64,000 nt of DNA. Source: Hanleya hanleyi (lineage: Eukaryota > Mollusca > Polyplacophora > Lepidopleurida > Hanleyidae). Numbering within the stretch: the stretch's first letter is position 1; the number at the start of each line of letters is the position of its first letter. The stretch is from positions 1 to 64,000 of the forward strand of contig JAVTVY010037353.1 in the NCBI GenBank assembly GCA_036873755.1. The letters are read 5' to 3'. This document shows, in pieces, positions 21,888 through 32,859 of the stretch. The notes under the pieces are model-generated. The model saw nothing but the letters and a program-made list of their open reading frames with translations. It did no database searches and was not told where the DNA came from. The position numbers and the translations under genes are program-made.

Positions 21888-21931
21888 ATTAGGCATAAGC
21901 AAAGCAGGTTTACGATTTGGGTCATAAATAA

Positions 21932-22839
21932 ACACATTCCAGGAATTATCGCTGCTATTCAGACGAGACATATATCCTGATTTGGAACTGAAACCAACAG
22001 TTTGGACGTGGACAATAACGTGGACACTATATAGACTGGAAAATACCATATGCCGGACACAAGATAACTCTGTTCTTCTACAGAAAGGCAAATGATTCAA
22101 ACAGTCGGCTCCTGCGATGTTGTAAGAGCACTCAGAAAGAATACCAACATATCTGCAGTCACAAAGGCAGTACAGTGACCCAGTCATATGCATTCAGCAG
22201 AGAAAACCATAGAGTAATTTATCAGGACAGTGGTAATATGGCGTACCTAATTTGGACTGTTTGATTTAAAGGTGAACTGCAAAGCTTTAATTTTATCCAA
22301 ACGTTGCTTATATACATCTTGTCTTATGTGACATAACTTTTATACGTTTTTGGGGCAAATATATTTTGCTATAATTGTACTAATAACAATATTTAAGTTA
22401 TCCTGTTATAAATCCGTCTTGAAAACTTGCATCGCTTGTCTCTCTTGGTTTGTAGAACGTTATGACGTTATAGCGGTCTCCTTCATTCAACTTTTATTTA
22501 AATGTGACATCATGCTACGTCGGATGAATGAGCGTGGACCACTATAACGTCATGGACACCTCTGTTTAGTCTGCTTGCTCATCAGAACCTACACACCGAT
22601 TGTGTGTCAATTAAGTGACACCGTCCTCAAGTAGCGTCGTCATTCCTCCTAATATGGTGATTGTGTTGGCCCAATATATAGGCCAGCCAATCAATAACGC
22701 ACTTCTATATGACACTTCTCCAAATTCAAAAGGTGTTGAGGTCAGTCACGTCTCATGTCTAATGATAAGTTCTTTGAACATTGAAGGGGTCAGATATATC
22801 AAGGGAAGTTCGAAGTGGGAATTGACTTGATAAAATAAA
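21932..22839. other. Intergenic stretch
   Basis: AT-rich, with no gene, RNA or repeat recognised. Confidence 0.5.
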
Positions 22840-22947
22840 ATTGGCTTATTATCGGATCTCGTAGAATATCGGGGAACCATTTGCACAAAGTTTTCATAGC
22901 GTTACGTCTAGCGGGTATTCCCCTGATTTATCATCTTGGTTTACCAA
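22840..22947 (-). repeat. Old interspersed repeat, copy 2
   Basis: Reverse-complement relative of 148-254; see that entry. Confidence 0.7.
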
Positions 22948-23080
22948 CATGTAGATTGGAATGATCGGCGGCATTCAGTAGACAGACCAACACAGCTTCA
23001 TTAACAAATTCTCCTCCGCCCCTCCCCGGCCCACTCTGCCCCAAGCACTCTCTATCCCAAGATCCGGTGTGGATTCCATA

Positions 23081-23408
23081 TTCAGGGAATAATCCTGAAT
23101 AGATCGGGCTGTACATCCACAACTCAATTTCAGGGATTTTACCTGAAATCCAGAGATAATTTCCTGAATTTCAGGAAAATGATCCCTGAATGAGTGGATT
23201 TTCCCTGAAATTCAGGAAAATTTACCATCCTGATTAGTATGTTCCCGACCCTATTCAGGTACGTAAAATCCCCTAAAATTCAGGTAATTTAGCTTTAATT
23301 CATGGATGATATACCTGAATTTCAGGAAATTATTCCTGAATTTCAGGTAAAATCCCTGAAATTGAGTTGTGGATGTGCAGCCTGATCTATTCAGGATTAT
23401 TCCCGGAA
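23081..23408. mobile_element. Fold-back MITE-like element with palindromic subrepeats
   Basis: Terminal arms of about 70 bp (TTCAGGGAATAATCCTGAAT onward at the left; complement at the right, 23340-23408), with paired inner words GTGGATGT, CAACTCAATTTCAGGGATTT and TTACCTGAAAT. The centre is packed with CCTGAAATTCAGG-type palindromes. It is flanked by TA on both sides (23079-23080, 23409-23410), compatible with a TA target duplication as in Tc1/mariner-derived elements. No coding capacity. Confidence 0.75.
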
Positions 23409-23949
23409 TATTTTTGAGAGTGTATATATACAATTCAAGAACATTAAAGAGGCAAGCGGACATCAAATTCTCAGTAAAGTTGTGATATCTCGATCTCATT
23501 TTCTGAACATTCACATCAGATTCGGGATTATAAACTACAAATTCAGTGCAATTACACATCATGCAATATTAAACCATATAGATTGAAATTATATAACTGC
23601 TTACGGCTTATACTGAAAGGTCATGAAACGGAATCTCGGAGATAGCTTTGTCAAAATACAGCACCTAAATTTAGAACACATCTTAATATATATATATGTA
23701 CTGTGGCATTTAAAATTTGACTTCTCGTTTGCATGCAACAAATTACTGCAATAAAAAGTCGAGCTTTACGTAACTGTATTGGTTGCTAAGATGTTCACAT
23801 TTTACAATATGTCGTGGTGTCAAAAAGTCAATTTTGGCTGATATAAGTGTACATTTATATTGGAATAAGGATTCTCCTTCAGTGCGACAGAAAACCACCA
23901 TTATACATTAGGCCTACAGTTTAGTATACCTTCCTATCCAAGTTGGAGT

Positions 23950-24060
23950 GGAGACAAAAGCCCTTCAGGAAAAAAGCCCTTCAAGACATTAGCCCTTCTG
24001 GCATTAGCCCTTCGGCTTATTTAAATTCTGGACAAAAATCCTTCAGCATACAAATCTAAT
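23950..24060 (+). repeat. Short AGCCCTTC tandem motif
   Basis: Four AGCCCTTC words plus one ATCCTTC at about 12-18 bp spacing (23958-24043). Function unknown. Confidence 0.55.
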
Positions 24061-24489
24061 GGTATATGCCAATGAAAAATGAGGAAAACCATTTTTTTTT
24101 GTTAGATTTTATTTTTATTAAATATAGAACAGTATATATTCTATATGCACCAAGAATGAAGCATGTTAAAGGTATGTTTTTGCACAATAACTATAAAGAA
24201 AAATGGGGAAAATGAATGATAACTAATCATAATTTTTTTTTCTCACTTCCTGGTTTTTGTCATGATGCATTTTTTCATGTTAACGGAAAAATGGGGAAAA
24301 TGATAACAATTATATCGATCATATAACAGAAACTACTTTTATAATTTAAAATTATAAAGAGACTGAACATGATCCGTTATGATCGTAGAGATGGTGTGAC
24401 GGCGATTGAGCATACATTAGGGGATGATGGTCACTCTATTAGGTTCACATACAATGTATAGACTCTCCATTAAAACACACTTGTGACGT

Positions 24490-24548
24490 CACTCTATTGT
24501 CCCAACGCTCCATTATTTTTAAGGAATGGAGAGTTGCTCGAACATTGC
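24490..24548 (+). repeat. Copy of the 25.66-kb hairpin repeat, one arm
   Basis: GCTCCATTATTTTTAAGGAA and TGGAGAGTT.CTCG.ACATT are shared with 25700-25742. Confidence 0.65.
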
Positions 24549-25661
24549 TTTCTACGGAATGGAGAAACAGAAAGAGAAACACACGCAATACACTATCCAT
24601 TACATTTACTAAAGTTGTGATAACGGATATCTACGACATAAGATTACTAAGCTATGAGGGAATTAGTTTAACATGAGCCAGTCTATGGTAGTATGCTTGT
24701 GAAACGTTTATATACATGGCAGATAAACAGGTCACTTTAGTGATGGGATGAGTGATTTGCATATTACGAGTTGAGAGTTCGAACGGGATTGTCTCCCATA
24801 CCGTCTATGAGTTTAAGCTGTGTCTTCCGCGATGCTCTACGAAAGGGCCGAAACCCGATGACAATTTGTACCAGCTCTATGCTGTGATGCGATGTACATC
24901 CATGAACAATTCGATGGCCGGTTGGCATCATGACACAGTTAAATTGCCCCCATCACCTCCCTCATGTAACACGACATCAATTTAATTGTTCGCACGAGAT
25001 CCCTGAACTGGAACAGCCGGAAGAGCAAACTTCAATAGTCTTCAGTAAGACAGACACAGTTAGTAGTATGATGGCATGCAGTAGTATGATAAATCATTTA
25101 CCTGGACTTTGGTGATAAACTTGTACAAGTGAATCCAATGTAATGAATAGCCACATTCAGAGATCACAAATGTGGTAAGTAACAAGGTCCATCTGTATAC
25201 CACCGATATGAAAGTAAAATTCTCACCCGGGGTAAAAATTCACTTCAGTCTCTCTCTTTCTCTGGACACAAACACCACACATTCGTACAGCAGTGCTGAT
25301 TTACTATAAACTGTCCGATCAACGCCGTGATTGCTTATAGTCGAGAGGCATGACTAATCGAGGTCGAATCACATCAGGTCGGAAACGACTGATCTATCGA
25401 TCTTCAACCATAAACAGTTCGAGTTACTGTCATATGCACAGTGTCCTGCATGTAAGACGAAGCGCACCGGGCAGAATCAGCGAGCGTAATTCAGAGTTCA
25501 TCATTCACAATGTTAACTTCATGTCGTCTTAAATGACACATTATCGTGACATCATCGTCACGACAACTTCAAGCCTTGTAGCACATGTACTGCTTTGACA
25601 GTTAAAATAGTATCGGCGTTGAAACCAAGGCCTTTGTGAGTGGGTGTGTTTTAAGTAGCGG

Positions 25662-25742
25662 AACTCGTAACTCTTCATTCCTTAAAAACAATGGGCCTCG
25701 GCTCCATTATTTTTAAGGAATGGAGAGTTACTCGGACATTCC
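25662..25742. mobile_element. Small fold-back element
   Basis: ACTCGTAACTCTTCATTCCT (left) pairs with AGGAATGGAGAGTTACTCGG (right) around AAAAACAATGGGCCTCGGCT. A single-armed relative sits at 24490. About 80 bp, MITE-like. Confidence 0.65.
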
Positions 25743-26320
25743 CCTCTACCTAATTGTGCTAAGATTGTGTTTTGAAAGTTACGAATTGTCGTATGAACAC
25801 AGTTTCCATAAATTATTCGGTTCGTATCTTTAAATTTGTCATAGTTCTAGATCTAGTAATTGTGGTCTATAGTTATATCACAGTTATAGTTATTGTGCAA
25901 AAACAAAAACTTTGTGAACTTTTAACATGCATCATCCTTGGTACATATAGAGGCTATACTGCTCTATATTTAATAAAAATAACATCTGACAAAATTCATT
26001 GTTTTCCCCAATTTTAATGAAATATACCTTTAAATTTATATGCTGAATGGCATTTGCCCCCCCCCCCAAAAAAACAACAAACAATGCATGCTTATTTTAC
26101 CTAGAACATCTGTGCTGAGTGAGCTGAAGAAGAAATTTCATCGGTAGATCGGTTTTAGACGGACGAAGTTGAATTCTTCTTATACTGGGCCTCTATTGAT
26201 CAACTTAGATCATGAATCATGGATTCTACGTGCCGATAAACGACATATAATACCTGACCGACCCCTGAATCATCCTATAATTATATTCCTACATTGTGAA
26301 ACACCCCGCCAGAAAATACT

Positions 26321-26391
26321 GGCTCGGTGAGAATCGAACTCACGACTTAGGGAACACCGCCCCACTGCTCTACCAACTGAGCTACCGAGTC
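26321..26391 (-). tRNA. tRNA-like sequence (pseudo-tRNA or SINE head)
   Basis: On the minus strand the 71 nt fold as a cloverleaf. Acceptor GACTCGG/CCGAGCC has one A-C mismatch, the D arm is GCTCAGTTGGTAGAGC (A box), and the T arm is GTGAGTTCGATTCTCAC (B box). The anticodon loop reads CGGTGTT, giving GTG (His-like), but the invariant U33 is G, the anticodon stem is imperfect and there is no His-type G-1. Lying next to a dispersed repeat, it is more likely a SINE head or pseudogene than a working tRNA. Confidence 0.5.
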
Positions 26392-26394
26392 CAT

Positions 26395-26685
26395 AGTCCA
26401 GCGGCATAGCTGAACAATTGTTCGTTTTGTGATACCAGCATGAACTTTGGTACAGTAGAAGAGAAACCTCATGTGATCATATTCTGATATTGTGCCAAGC
26501 TGAGAAATGAGTGGCTGTGTTGTTAACCCTCTTCGAATATTATAGGGTGGAGTAAAAATAGTTATAAAATAAAAGGGGGTAGGGGTACGAGATTGCCTAT
26601 ATCTTCAAAACCAATGAAGTTATCAGTCTAATTTTTATTGTATATTGGCACACAATAACAGTCCTAGTAGATAATGCAAAAATGG
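26395..26685 (+). repeat. Inverted repeat arm left of the decayed DIRS-like element
   Basis: Diverged inverted match to 30955-31254. Shared words are AGTCCAGCGGCATAGCT, TTTTGTGATACCAGCA and TCTGATATTGTGCCAAGCTGA, plus the later TA.ATTGG....AATAA.AGT. These may be the ITRs of the decayed element or two copies of an unrelated repeat. Confidence 0.65.
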
Positions 26686-27545
26686 CGTTCATTGATACAA
26701 TGTGACATCATTAAGGGACCGTTCCATAATAACTAACGAAAATGTATTAAAAACGTGATAAGGCTCAATTTCTGCGCACAGATTTGCTAAATTTCTGTGA
26801 ACAGTAATTCTTGTGCTGTCATTTTATGGAAAAATAACCGCTTATGTGAAATTATTAAAATCAGATGGAAAATACGATAGAATAATACTTCAGCAAACAT
26901 GCAAAAATATCTCATTTTGTCGATTTGACAATTTTGAAATCGCGCGATGGCTGCAAAAGATTATTGAAATGAACCGTTCCATAATTGTTTTGCTCGAGAA
27001 ATTACTTTCCAGTGTGCGTTAAACAAAACAAAAGCAAATTTCCAAGCTTAACTAATGAAAATTTCATAAATAATGACCATGTGACTGGCTCAAGGGGTGG
27101 TCCTTGAATTATTGGCAAATTTGAAAGTTAGTTTTTTTAGAAGTGCTGTATTTGTTTCATTTCGGTCATTTTCTTTTATAAAGAGGGAAAGTAAATCGAA
27201 ACAAGGCAGGATTAAACCAGGACTTTAACACTTTATGGCAACATAGAGAAATCCCACCAGTGGAGAGCACAGTTGATGGGCCAGGCCCTATTCATTGAAC
27301 AGAAATAACAGGAAGTCTGCTATCTGTTGACCAGAGTCATGACTGGCATCAACGTTTCTTCCAAAACACCAATCCTGGAAGATCTGCCAAATCCTTGATA
27401 ACATGCGGAAGTGGAGCTTCGAGTGGAAGTGACCATTCTCTGCCTAGCTTCCCGAGAAAATCCCGTCTCAAGAGTTGATTCCTGAGCACTTGCACACGTG
27501 CAGGTGGAACATCTGAGGTTAATGGTGGAAAACGGCTAACTTCGG

Positions 27546-28340
27546 TTAACGAAGTAGTTTTCCCCCTATAATGGAAGACGTCTTGGAAAGTCGACCACTA
27601 TGTCTAGGAGACCGGGAAACCACGTGCGAGCTGGCCACCAGGGGACTACTAGATACACTATGCAGCGGTGCTGTCGTATCTTTTATAGTACTAGAGTCAG
27701 GATTGCCGGAGGCGGGAACGCATAGGCTATTAGCCCCGTCCAATCCTGCGACAGCGCATCTACTCCCACTGCTTGTGGGTCCAATACTGGAGACATGTAC
27801 AGAGGAAGTAGATGGTTGAAGCGAGTGGCAAACAGATCGATCTGCAGAGTTTCCCAGATCAGAGAGATCTGGCGCAGAATGTCTGGGTGTAGTTACCACT
27901 CCGTCGTTAAAATCTGATGTTTTCTGGACAATGCATCTGCTAAAACATTCAGATGTCCTTGTATGTGTCTGGTGCGAAGGACTAGATCGTGTTGCCAGCA
28001 CAAATGGAAGAGAATTACGACTTGACTCAATAGATTGGCCGACCGAGTTCCCCCTCCCCCCAATCTTGTTTATGTATGCCACAACTGTTGTGTTGTCTGC
28101 GGCTACCAGTACCGACTGACCTCTGAGATCGTTTATCAATGTGAGAACAGCTCGATTCACGGTGGTGAACTCCAGTGCATTGATGTGTAACGACCTCTCA
28201 TCCGCAGTCCAAAAGCCTAATATCGACTTGGACACGAGGTGGGCCCCTAACCATGCATCGATGCATCCGTGAACAATTGATGAGTTGCTATGAACGGAAG
28301 CAGTGTTTCCCCAGACATCACATTGAGAGGGTTTAGCCAC
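27546..28340 (-). pseudogene. RNase H/methyltransferase-like part of the decayed DIRS
   Basis: DAWLGAHLVSKSILGFW, LHINALEFTTVNRAV and VLVAADNTTVVAYINKIGG are the RNase H region with Glu and Asp motifs; the first Asp motif is altered. After about 28045 the family sequence moves to another frame, where HPDILRQISLIWE, IDLFATRFN and LIAYAFPPPAIL correspond to the methyltransferase-like tail. Confidence 0.8.
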
Positions 28341-28487
28341 TATAATTTGTGACGTTTGACTTCCTCTGTACAGGAATTATGGGATTCCTGCGCCTGTCTA
28401 TCCAGTGATGATTTAGTTATAGCATCAATGGACGTAACTGTAACCGGCCTCGATGAGGGACATCCTGAGTGAATGTCAGGAGACCGA

Positions 28488-28850
28488 TCACTGATGCAAA
28501 TTAAAGGACTGTTCGGCAAGAATGTCTGAAGAACAATGGGATCTCTTGACATCGGAGCTGTTCTCTGCACAAATTCCTGATAAGGGAGTCGTCGAGGTAA
28601 AATGGTATTTTATACCCCGATTGTGCTGGTATGCCGCCACTGGCTGAAACACCCTGGTAAAAATCCAGGGGAAACTGGCCAACCCGAACGGAAGAACCTG
28701 AATCTGGAAGCGGCGAGCGCCGACCATAAATCTCAGGTACTTCCGGTACTTCGGATGGATCGGGATATGCAGATAAGCATCCCGTAGATCCAGAGATGTT
28801 AGCCATTCCCCTTGGACTAGGGCGGTCTTGATAGCCCGGAAGGATTCCAT
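28488..28850 (-). pseudogene. Reverse-transcriptase core of the decayed DIRS
   Basis: WLTSLDLRDAYLHIPIHP (motif A) and FQIQVLPFGLASFPWIFTRV are in this frame. The active-site motif KIPFYLDDSLI follows in the frame open at 28806-28501, so a shift lies near 28610. Unlike the intact element, the upstream RT motifs remain (28907-29153: YSPVFLVPKR and MIINLRTLN, also in two frames). Confidence 0.82.
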
Positions 28851-28880
28851 GCGAAAGTGAGGAGGTTTAGATAGGAAATC

Positions 28881-29153
28881 CTAGTTCAGCGTGCGCAGAT
28901 TGATAATCATGCGCATTTCCGATGTATCCTTTTTGGTACAAGGAACACCGGAGAATAGAACCCGGGAGACCGATCGGTGAACGGAAGTTCTATTATAGCT
29001 TGCTTCTGGATGAGCTTGTCCACAGATGCCTGTGTTTCCAGGAGATTTTTGGTGGGACCGGAAGTTGTGGCAAATCGAAATCCTGCCATGACAAAAGAAT
29101 TGACACGGCCCGAAATGTCGCCCATCCCGTTGCTTCTTACCAGCATTTCTCAT
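28881..29153 (-). pseudogene. N-terminal reverse-transcriptase segment of the decayed DIRS
   Basis: One frame reads LIQKQAIIELPFTDRSPGFY followed by SPVFLVPKR; the other gives MRMIINLRTLN. Together these are the fingers-domain motifs that precede motif A. Confidence 0.75.
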
Positions 29154-29159
29154 CTTCAG

Positions 29160-30480
29160 TCGGGAATAATCTCGTCTTACTGTTGTGGCTTATTTCCAGA
29201 CGACTGTTACTTTCCCCTCGGATTCGAATCGGAAGTAGTCGGTCTGGAATGTTTGGCTGGGGAACCGGAAACGTCGGTAGACGCCCGTTAGTGGCCCCCG
29301 AATCACCCGCTCTAGGAGTAGAAACAGGCTTACCCTACGCTACCGATTTCCTGAGAGACGGGATAATGCCATTAAACAACAGCGATTATGCAGGTGATTG
29401 CTCTTCAAAGATCGAGGGACCAAATATGGAGAGTAGGTCACCACCAATGATAGGTAAGACTAGCGTCTTACGTGAACTAGCATCGCCGCATTGAACGTGG
29501 ATAGAACTAATGCGTCCGCATTAGACTAAAAATCCACGTTCTGCAGATCCACCAGTAAAAGCAGTTCAGAAGTGCAACTGGTTGCTAACTGTGAGTACGA
29601 CAGCCTGCTCGACACAGTGGATGAGAGGCAATGGTTACCCCCTGGCGTGATACATCTCCAAGAGTAGAAGACTGGTTGCCAGTTAGCAGGACCGGAACCT
29701 TATTGCCTTGACTTGTAAATATGGGCAAATTCCAGTTCCGGATCAGCGACCTTAAAGTCATACGCTAAATCATGGATCTCGTACACTGGAGGTACACTTC
29801 TCCACCAGAAGTGGATCCGAAGATGAAATCGACCTAAAGAGTGCACGCCTATCCGTTCTCGTAACACGTATTAGACTGGTCTAAAACCGCCTCAAGAACG
29901 GAACATAATCCATGAATAGCGTGTGACACAGGTAATGATGACGTCTGCCTGGTTGCCGTGGACGGAGCCTCTGCCATGGCGAGAGGGCGTCGGTGGCTGG
30001 GGTCGGGTCATATCCGGGTATATCTCGTAAAGAGCATGTAAAACCTCGGAAAATGAATGCCGCTTTGGATTCTGATTAATGCCAGAATCCGAATAGAGAG
30101 TCGATGCACGATCCCATGACGCCTCATCGATAGGTAAGCTTAAAGATCAAGCGGATGTGATGCCCGAACCGGAAACTGCGCAAGGACCTCAAGTGGAACG
30201 GGCGCATAATCGGAAGTGGACGCCAAAAGTTGTCGGAACTGGTTTATTTCACCAAAACCCGAAACTTCCGCATTAACCCCAGGGCTAAGCCAAAGGAGAC
30301 CCGAACACAAACGGATTCAAATGAACTAGGCCACTGTAGATCCGATTGTACCGGAAGTCTCCCACACCGGGAGTTGTCACAGCGGGCCTCATAACGGGGC
30401 CGGAAAGACAAAATATCCTAACCGAAACCCCAGATGTTGCCAAACCGGAACCCGGTGGAAACCGGAAATGGCTGCCGTAA
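29160..30480 (-). pseudogene. Gag-like remnant of the decayed DIRS
   Basis: Fragments such as SNADALVLSTFNAAML and LLSIFGPSIFEEQSP appear in shifting frames interrupted by stops. The assignment rests on position upstream of RT and on weak similarity to the helical gag core of the first element. Confidence 0.45.
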
Positions 30481-30954
30481 GTGGTTTATGAGCCTCACAT
30501 ACTGACAGAAACATTTTCACAGCAATTTTCACAATTTTAAATGATAAATAATACAGGACATATAATTAAAGTGTTGTGATGATCGATGTAAGCCAAATTA
30601 AATCAATTTAAAAAGGATTTTACTCTGTGCTGTGAGTCGAGTATACAAATTGTTTGAGTGTTTATGAATATGCAAAGCATACTTTACGTTTTGTGAACGT
30701 GAGAAATTCCAGAAATATAGTCATTTTTTCAAGCTGTGGAAAACCCTGTCTTTTTGTACTTTTCTGTCTGATTCGGATATCATGGCAATGAGAAATCAAT
30801 TACCTGTTTAATCTGTGCTTGTAGCAGTAATTTTAACAATAATCTCATCCCAGTGCACAAAACGATGCCATAGCAACTGTTTTAAAAATCTGTACTTTGT
30901 AATTTATATACGGTCCCCAGCCAGGTGACGTCAGATTTATCCATGAAAACATTT

Positions 30955-31254
30955 TCTGATATCACGTTGTAAAACTATTATTTCAGACCAATGTACAGAA
31001 AGAATTTAATGAATTCGTTCATTTTAAACAAAAACATCAATGATCTCGTATCCCAACCCTATAATTTTTCAATTACCCCATCCCCCCCCCCCCCGCCGAC
31101 GTTTGAATGGGGATAACTCGGCAACCAGTAATTTTTCAGCTTGGAACAATATCAGAAAATGACCGCAAGGTATCCTTCTTCCAGTGTGCGAAGTCTCTTG
31201 CTGGTATCAAAAAATGAACAATTCCATCAATATTTGGAGCTATGCCGCTGGACT
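30955..31254 (-). repeat. Inverted repeat arm right of the decayed DIRS-like element
   Basis: Mate of 26395-26685; see that entry. It contains a poly-C tract (31082-31094) that the mate lacks. Confidence 0.65.
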
Positions 31255-32224
31255 ACCAGTTGGGAATAGCTCGCTAATCATCCAATCATCCAATCCTACA
31301 AAATCGTCCCACTAAACCATTGAACAAACTCACCTGTGTCGCTTCTGTCAGACTGCTTCAGACTCTAGTTTATGGAAGGAAATGCTGGCGGGTTGGTGGC
31401 TAGTCTACGACACAAAGACTGCGTTTTTACCTCCCCCACTAGAGCTGTGTCCTGGACTAACTAACGGTTAAAAGAAACACATCTGTTGCATAACCTCCTT
31501 GTACGTGTAGAGGATTTCAATTCCCTCTGTTGTAGTGTTAGAGAAGTACGGAATCGTAGAGGGGACACCCACAATTTTTTTTCATAGATAATTATCTCGT
31601 ACCACGACATAATTATCACGTACTATGACATAATTATCTCGTCCCACGACAAAATTGACCAATGGCACCAGGTTTACAACTACGTTTTTTATCAACGAAA
31701 GCGCACGTAACGCCTGCGGAAAGGAGTGACTCGTTATCTACCTGAATACCGACTACTGTCATATACCGGTATATACCTTCGGAGCGCTTCGCTCAAGCGC
31801 TCATCGCTTATTGATTTCATTCATACTCGCGTACACCGATCACCACTCACTGCCACCTGCTGCAATGGTCAGAAGAATAAAATAAAACGCACATGTGCTT
31901 AAAAGGGCTGGTTTGTGTCGAAAATTGCTTTCCGATATTTTCTCGATATTTTTCAAAATAAAACGCCAGAGCAACCCCAGGTCCAAGGTCAAAGTTCCAG
32001 GGTCATAGGTCAGCCCTCCCCATTTCCTTCAACCCTCCGCCCCACAGAAATAATAAAAGATTTACGCTTACAATATTTCTGTATGATGACCGCTGCTAGT
32101 GGTATATAAGTTTGTCAGATAATATTAATTTGATCTTAATATGGGCAAAAGTTTGGGTGAAAATATGTTTTATGATTACATGCCTGGTGCCAAGACACGG
32201 TGATAAATGTAAAGCGTCGCGGTG

Positions 32225-32470
32225 TGATTTGTAAGTGAGTGAGTGAGTGAATATGATTTAACGTCGCTTTCAACACTACATCACTCATATCACGAGGTTT
32301 GGTTCCTATTCCTTTTCACACCAGGAAACCACACGGGTAGAGTCGTATTCCTTTGCACACCCGGGAACCACACGGGTACCCCAGTTATTCGCCTCTTATA
32401 CGACAAGCTCTCTGAGGGGCTGATGCCTATTCTTGCCATGAACTGGATTGTGCACAATGATACCCCAGGT
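32225..32470 (+). mobile_element. Molluscan-type SINE inside the TIR transposon
   Basis: GTGAGTGAGTGAGTGAATAT followed by GATTTAACGTCGCTTTCAAC, a TATCACGA word, and later ATTCGCCTCTTATACGACAA with a GATGCCTATTCTT end. This block order matches a dispersed family common in mollusc genomes (recognised from memory of the family). Confidence 0.7.
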
Positions 32471-32602
32471 CAATCCGCCGGTGTGATTTGTAATCTTTTT
32501 GGTCTCCTCTTTATGAATAAATCTGTAAACATTCTTAATTTCAAACGGGTATTACGTTACGTGCGCTTTCATTGGAGAACAACGTAGTTGTAAAATCCAT
32601 TG

Positions 32603-32815
32603 TCATTGGTCAATTATGTCGTGGGACGAGATAATTATGTCGTTGTACGAGATAATTATTATGTCGTGAGACGAGATACTTACGTCGTAGTACGAGATAA
32701 TTATGTCGTTGAACGAGATAATTATGTCGTAGTACGAGATAGTGTGTCATAGTACGAGATAATTATGTCGTGGGACGAGATAATTATGTTCTGGTACGAG
32801 ATATTTATCTGCTAA
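32603..32815 (+). repeat. Subterminal tandem array, ~21-bp units
   Basis: About nine GTACGAGATAATTATGTCGT-type units, the right subterminal region of the TIR transposon. The left end has about three units (31592-31656, inverted). Such arrays are often transposase binding regions. Confidence 0.8.
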
Positions 32816-32859
32816 AAATGGTTTTGGATGTCCCCTCTGCGGTTCCGTAGAGAAGCACC

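Larger units (their letters stand above)
15550..21931 (-). mobile_element. DIRS-type tyrosine-recombinase retrotransposon, nearly full length
   Basis: Direct structural evidence: 152-bp inverted terminal repeats (15598-15749 and 21736-21887), short non-inverted outer extensions (15550-15597 and 21888-21931), and an internal complementary region (15824-15912) whose two halves are the reverse complements of the two outer extensions joined head to tail. Coding frames on the minus strand follow DIRS order: gag, RT-RNase H-methyltransferase-like, overlapping tyrosine recombinase. In DIRS elements the internal complementary region templates closure of a circle that the recombinase integrates without target duplication. 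Here the joined ends overlap by about 2 nt (AA) and no flanking duplication is visible, as expected. The 152-bp ITRs differ by a single visible substitution, which suggests a fairly recent insertion, but the frames contain at least two breaks and the RT N-terminus is short, so this copy is probably defective. Confidence 0.93.
27240..30480 (-). mobile_element. Decayed second DIRS-like element
   Basis: The minus strand holds, in DIRS order, a gag-like remnant (about 30480-29160), RT pieces (29153-28488), RNase H/methyltransferase-like pieces (28340-27546) and the beginning of a recombinase frame (27540-27240; PPARVQVLRNQLLRR, then QIADFLLFLFNE after a shift). The catalytic part of the recombinase is missing. 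Its protein words differ clearly from those of the 15.5-21.9-kb element, so it is a different lineage, not a copy. It is bounded by the inverted repeat pair at 26395-26685 and 30955-31254. Confidence 0.8.
31547..32849. mobile_element. 1.3-kb TIR transposon, non-autonomous, with 6-bp target duplication
   Basis: The ends TACGGAATCGTAGAGGGGAC (31547) and the complement of GTCCCCTCTGCGGTTCCGTA (32830-32849) are inverted, and GAGAAG flanks both (31541-31546; 32850-32855). The inverted similarity continues inward through GATAATTATCTCGTAC units, AATTGACCAATG, TTACAACTACGTT and GAAAGCGCACGTAACG. No transposase frame is present. An alternative reading is an 8-bp TAGAGAAG duplication (hAT-like). The middle carries a SINE. 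Confidence 0.85.

Noticed and set aside
26321..26391. Functional tRNA-His (GTG)
   Set aside because: U33 is replaced by G, there are acceptor and anticodon-stem mismatches, no His-type G-1, and it is adjacent to a dispersed repeat.
28922..29494. 190-codon plus-strand frame
   Set aside because: Antisense to the RT and gag remnants of the decayed DIRS.
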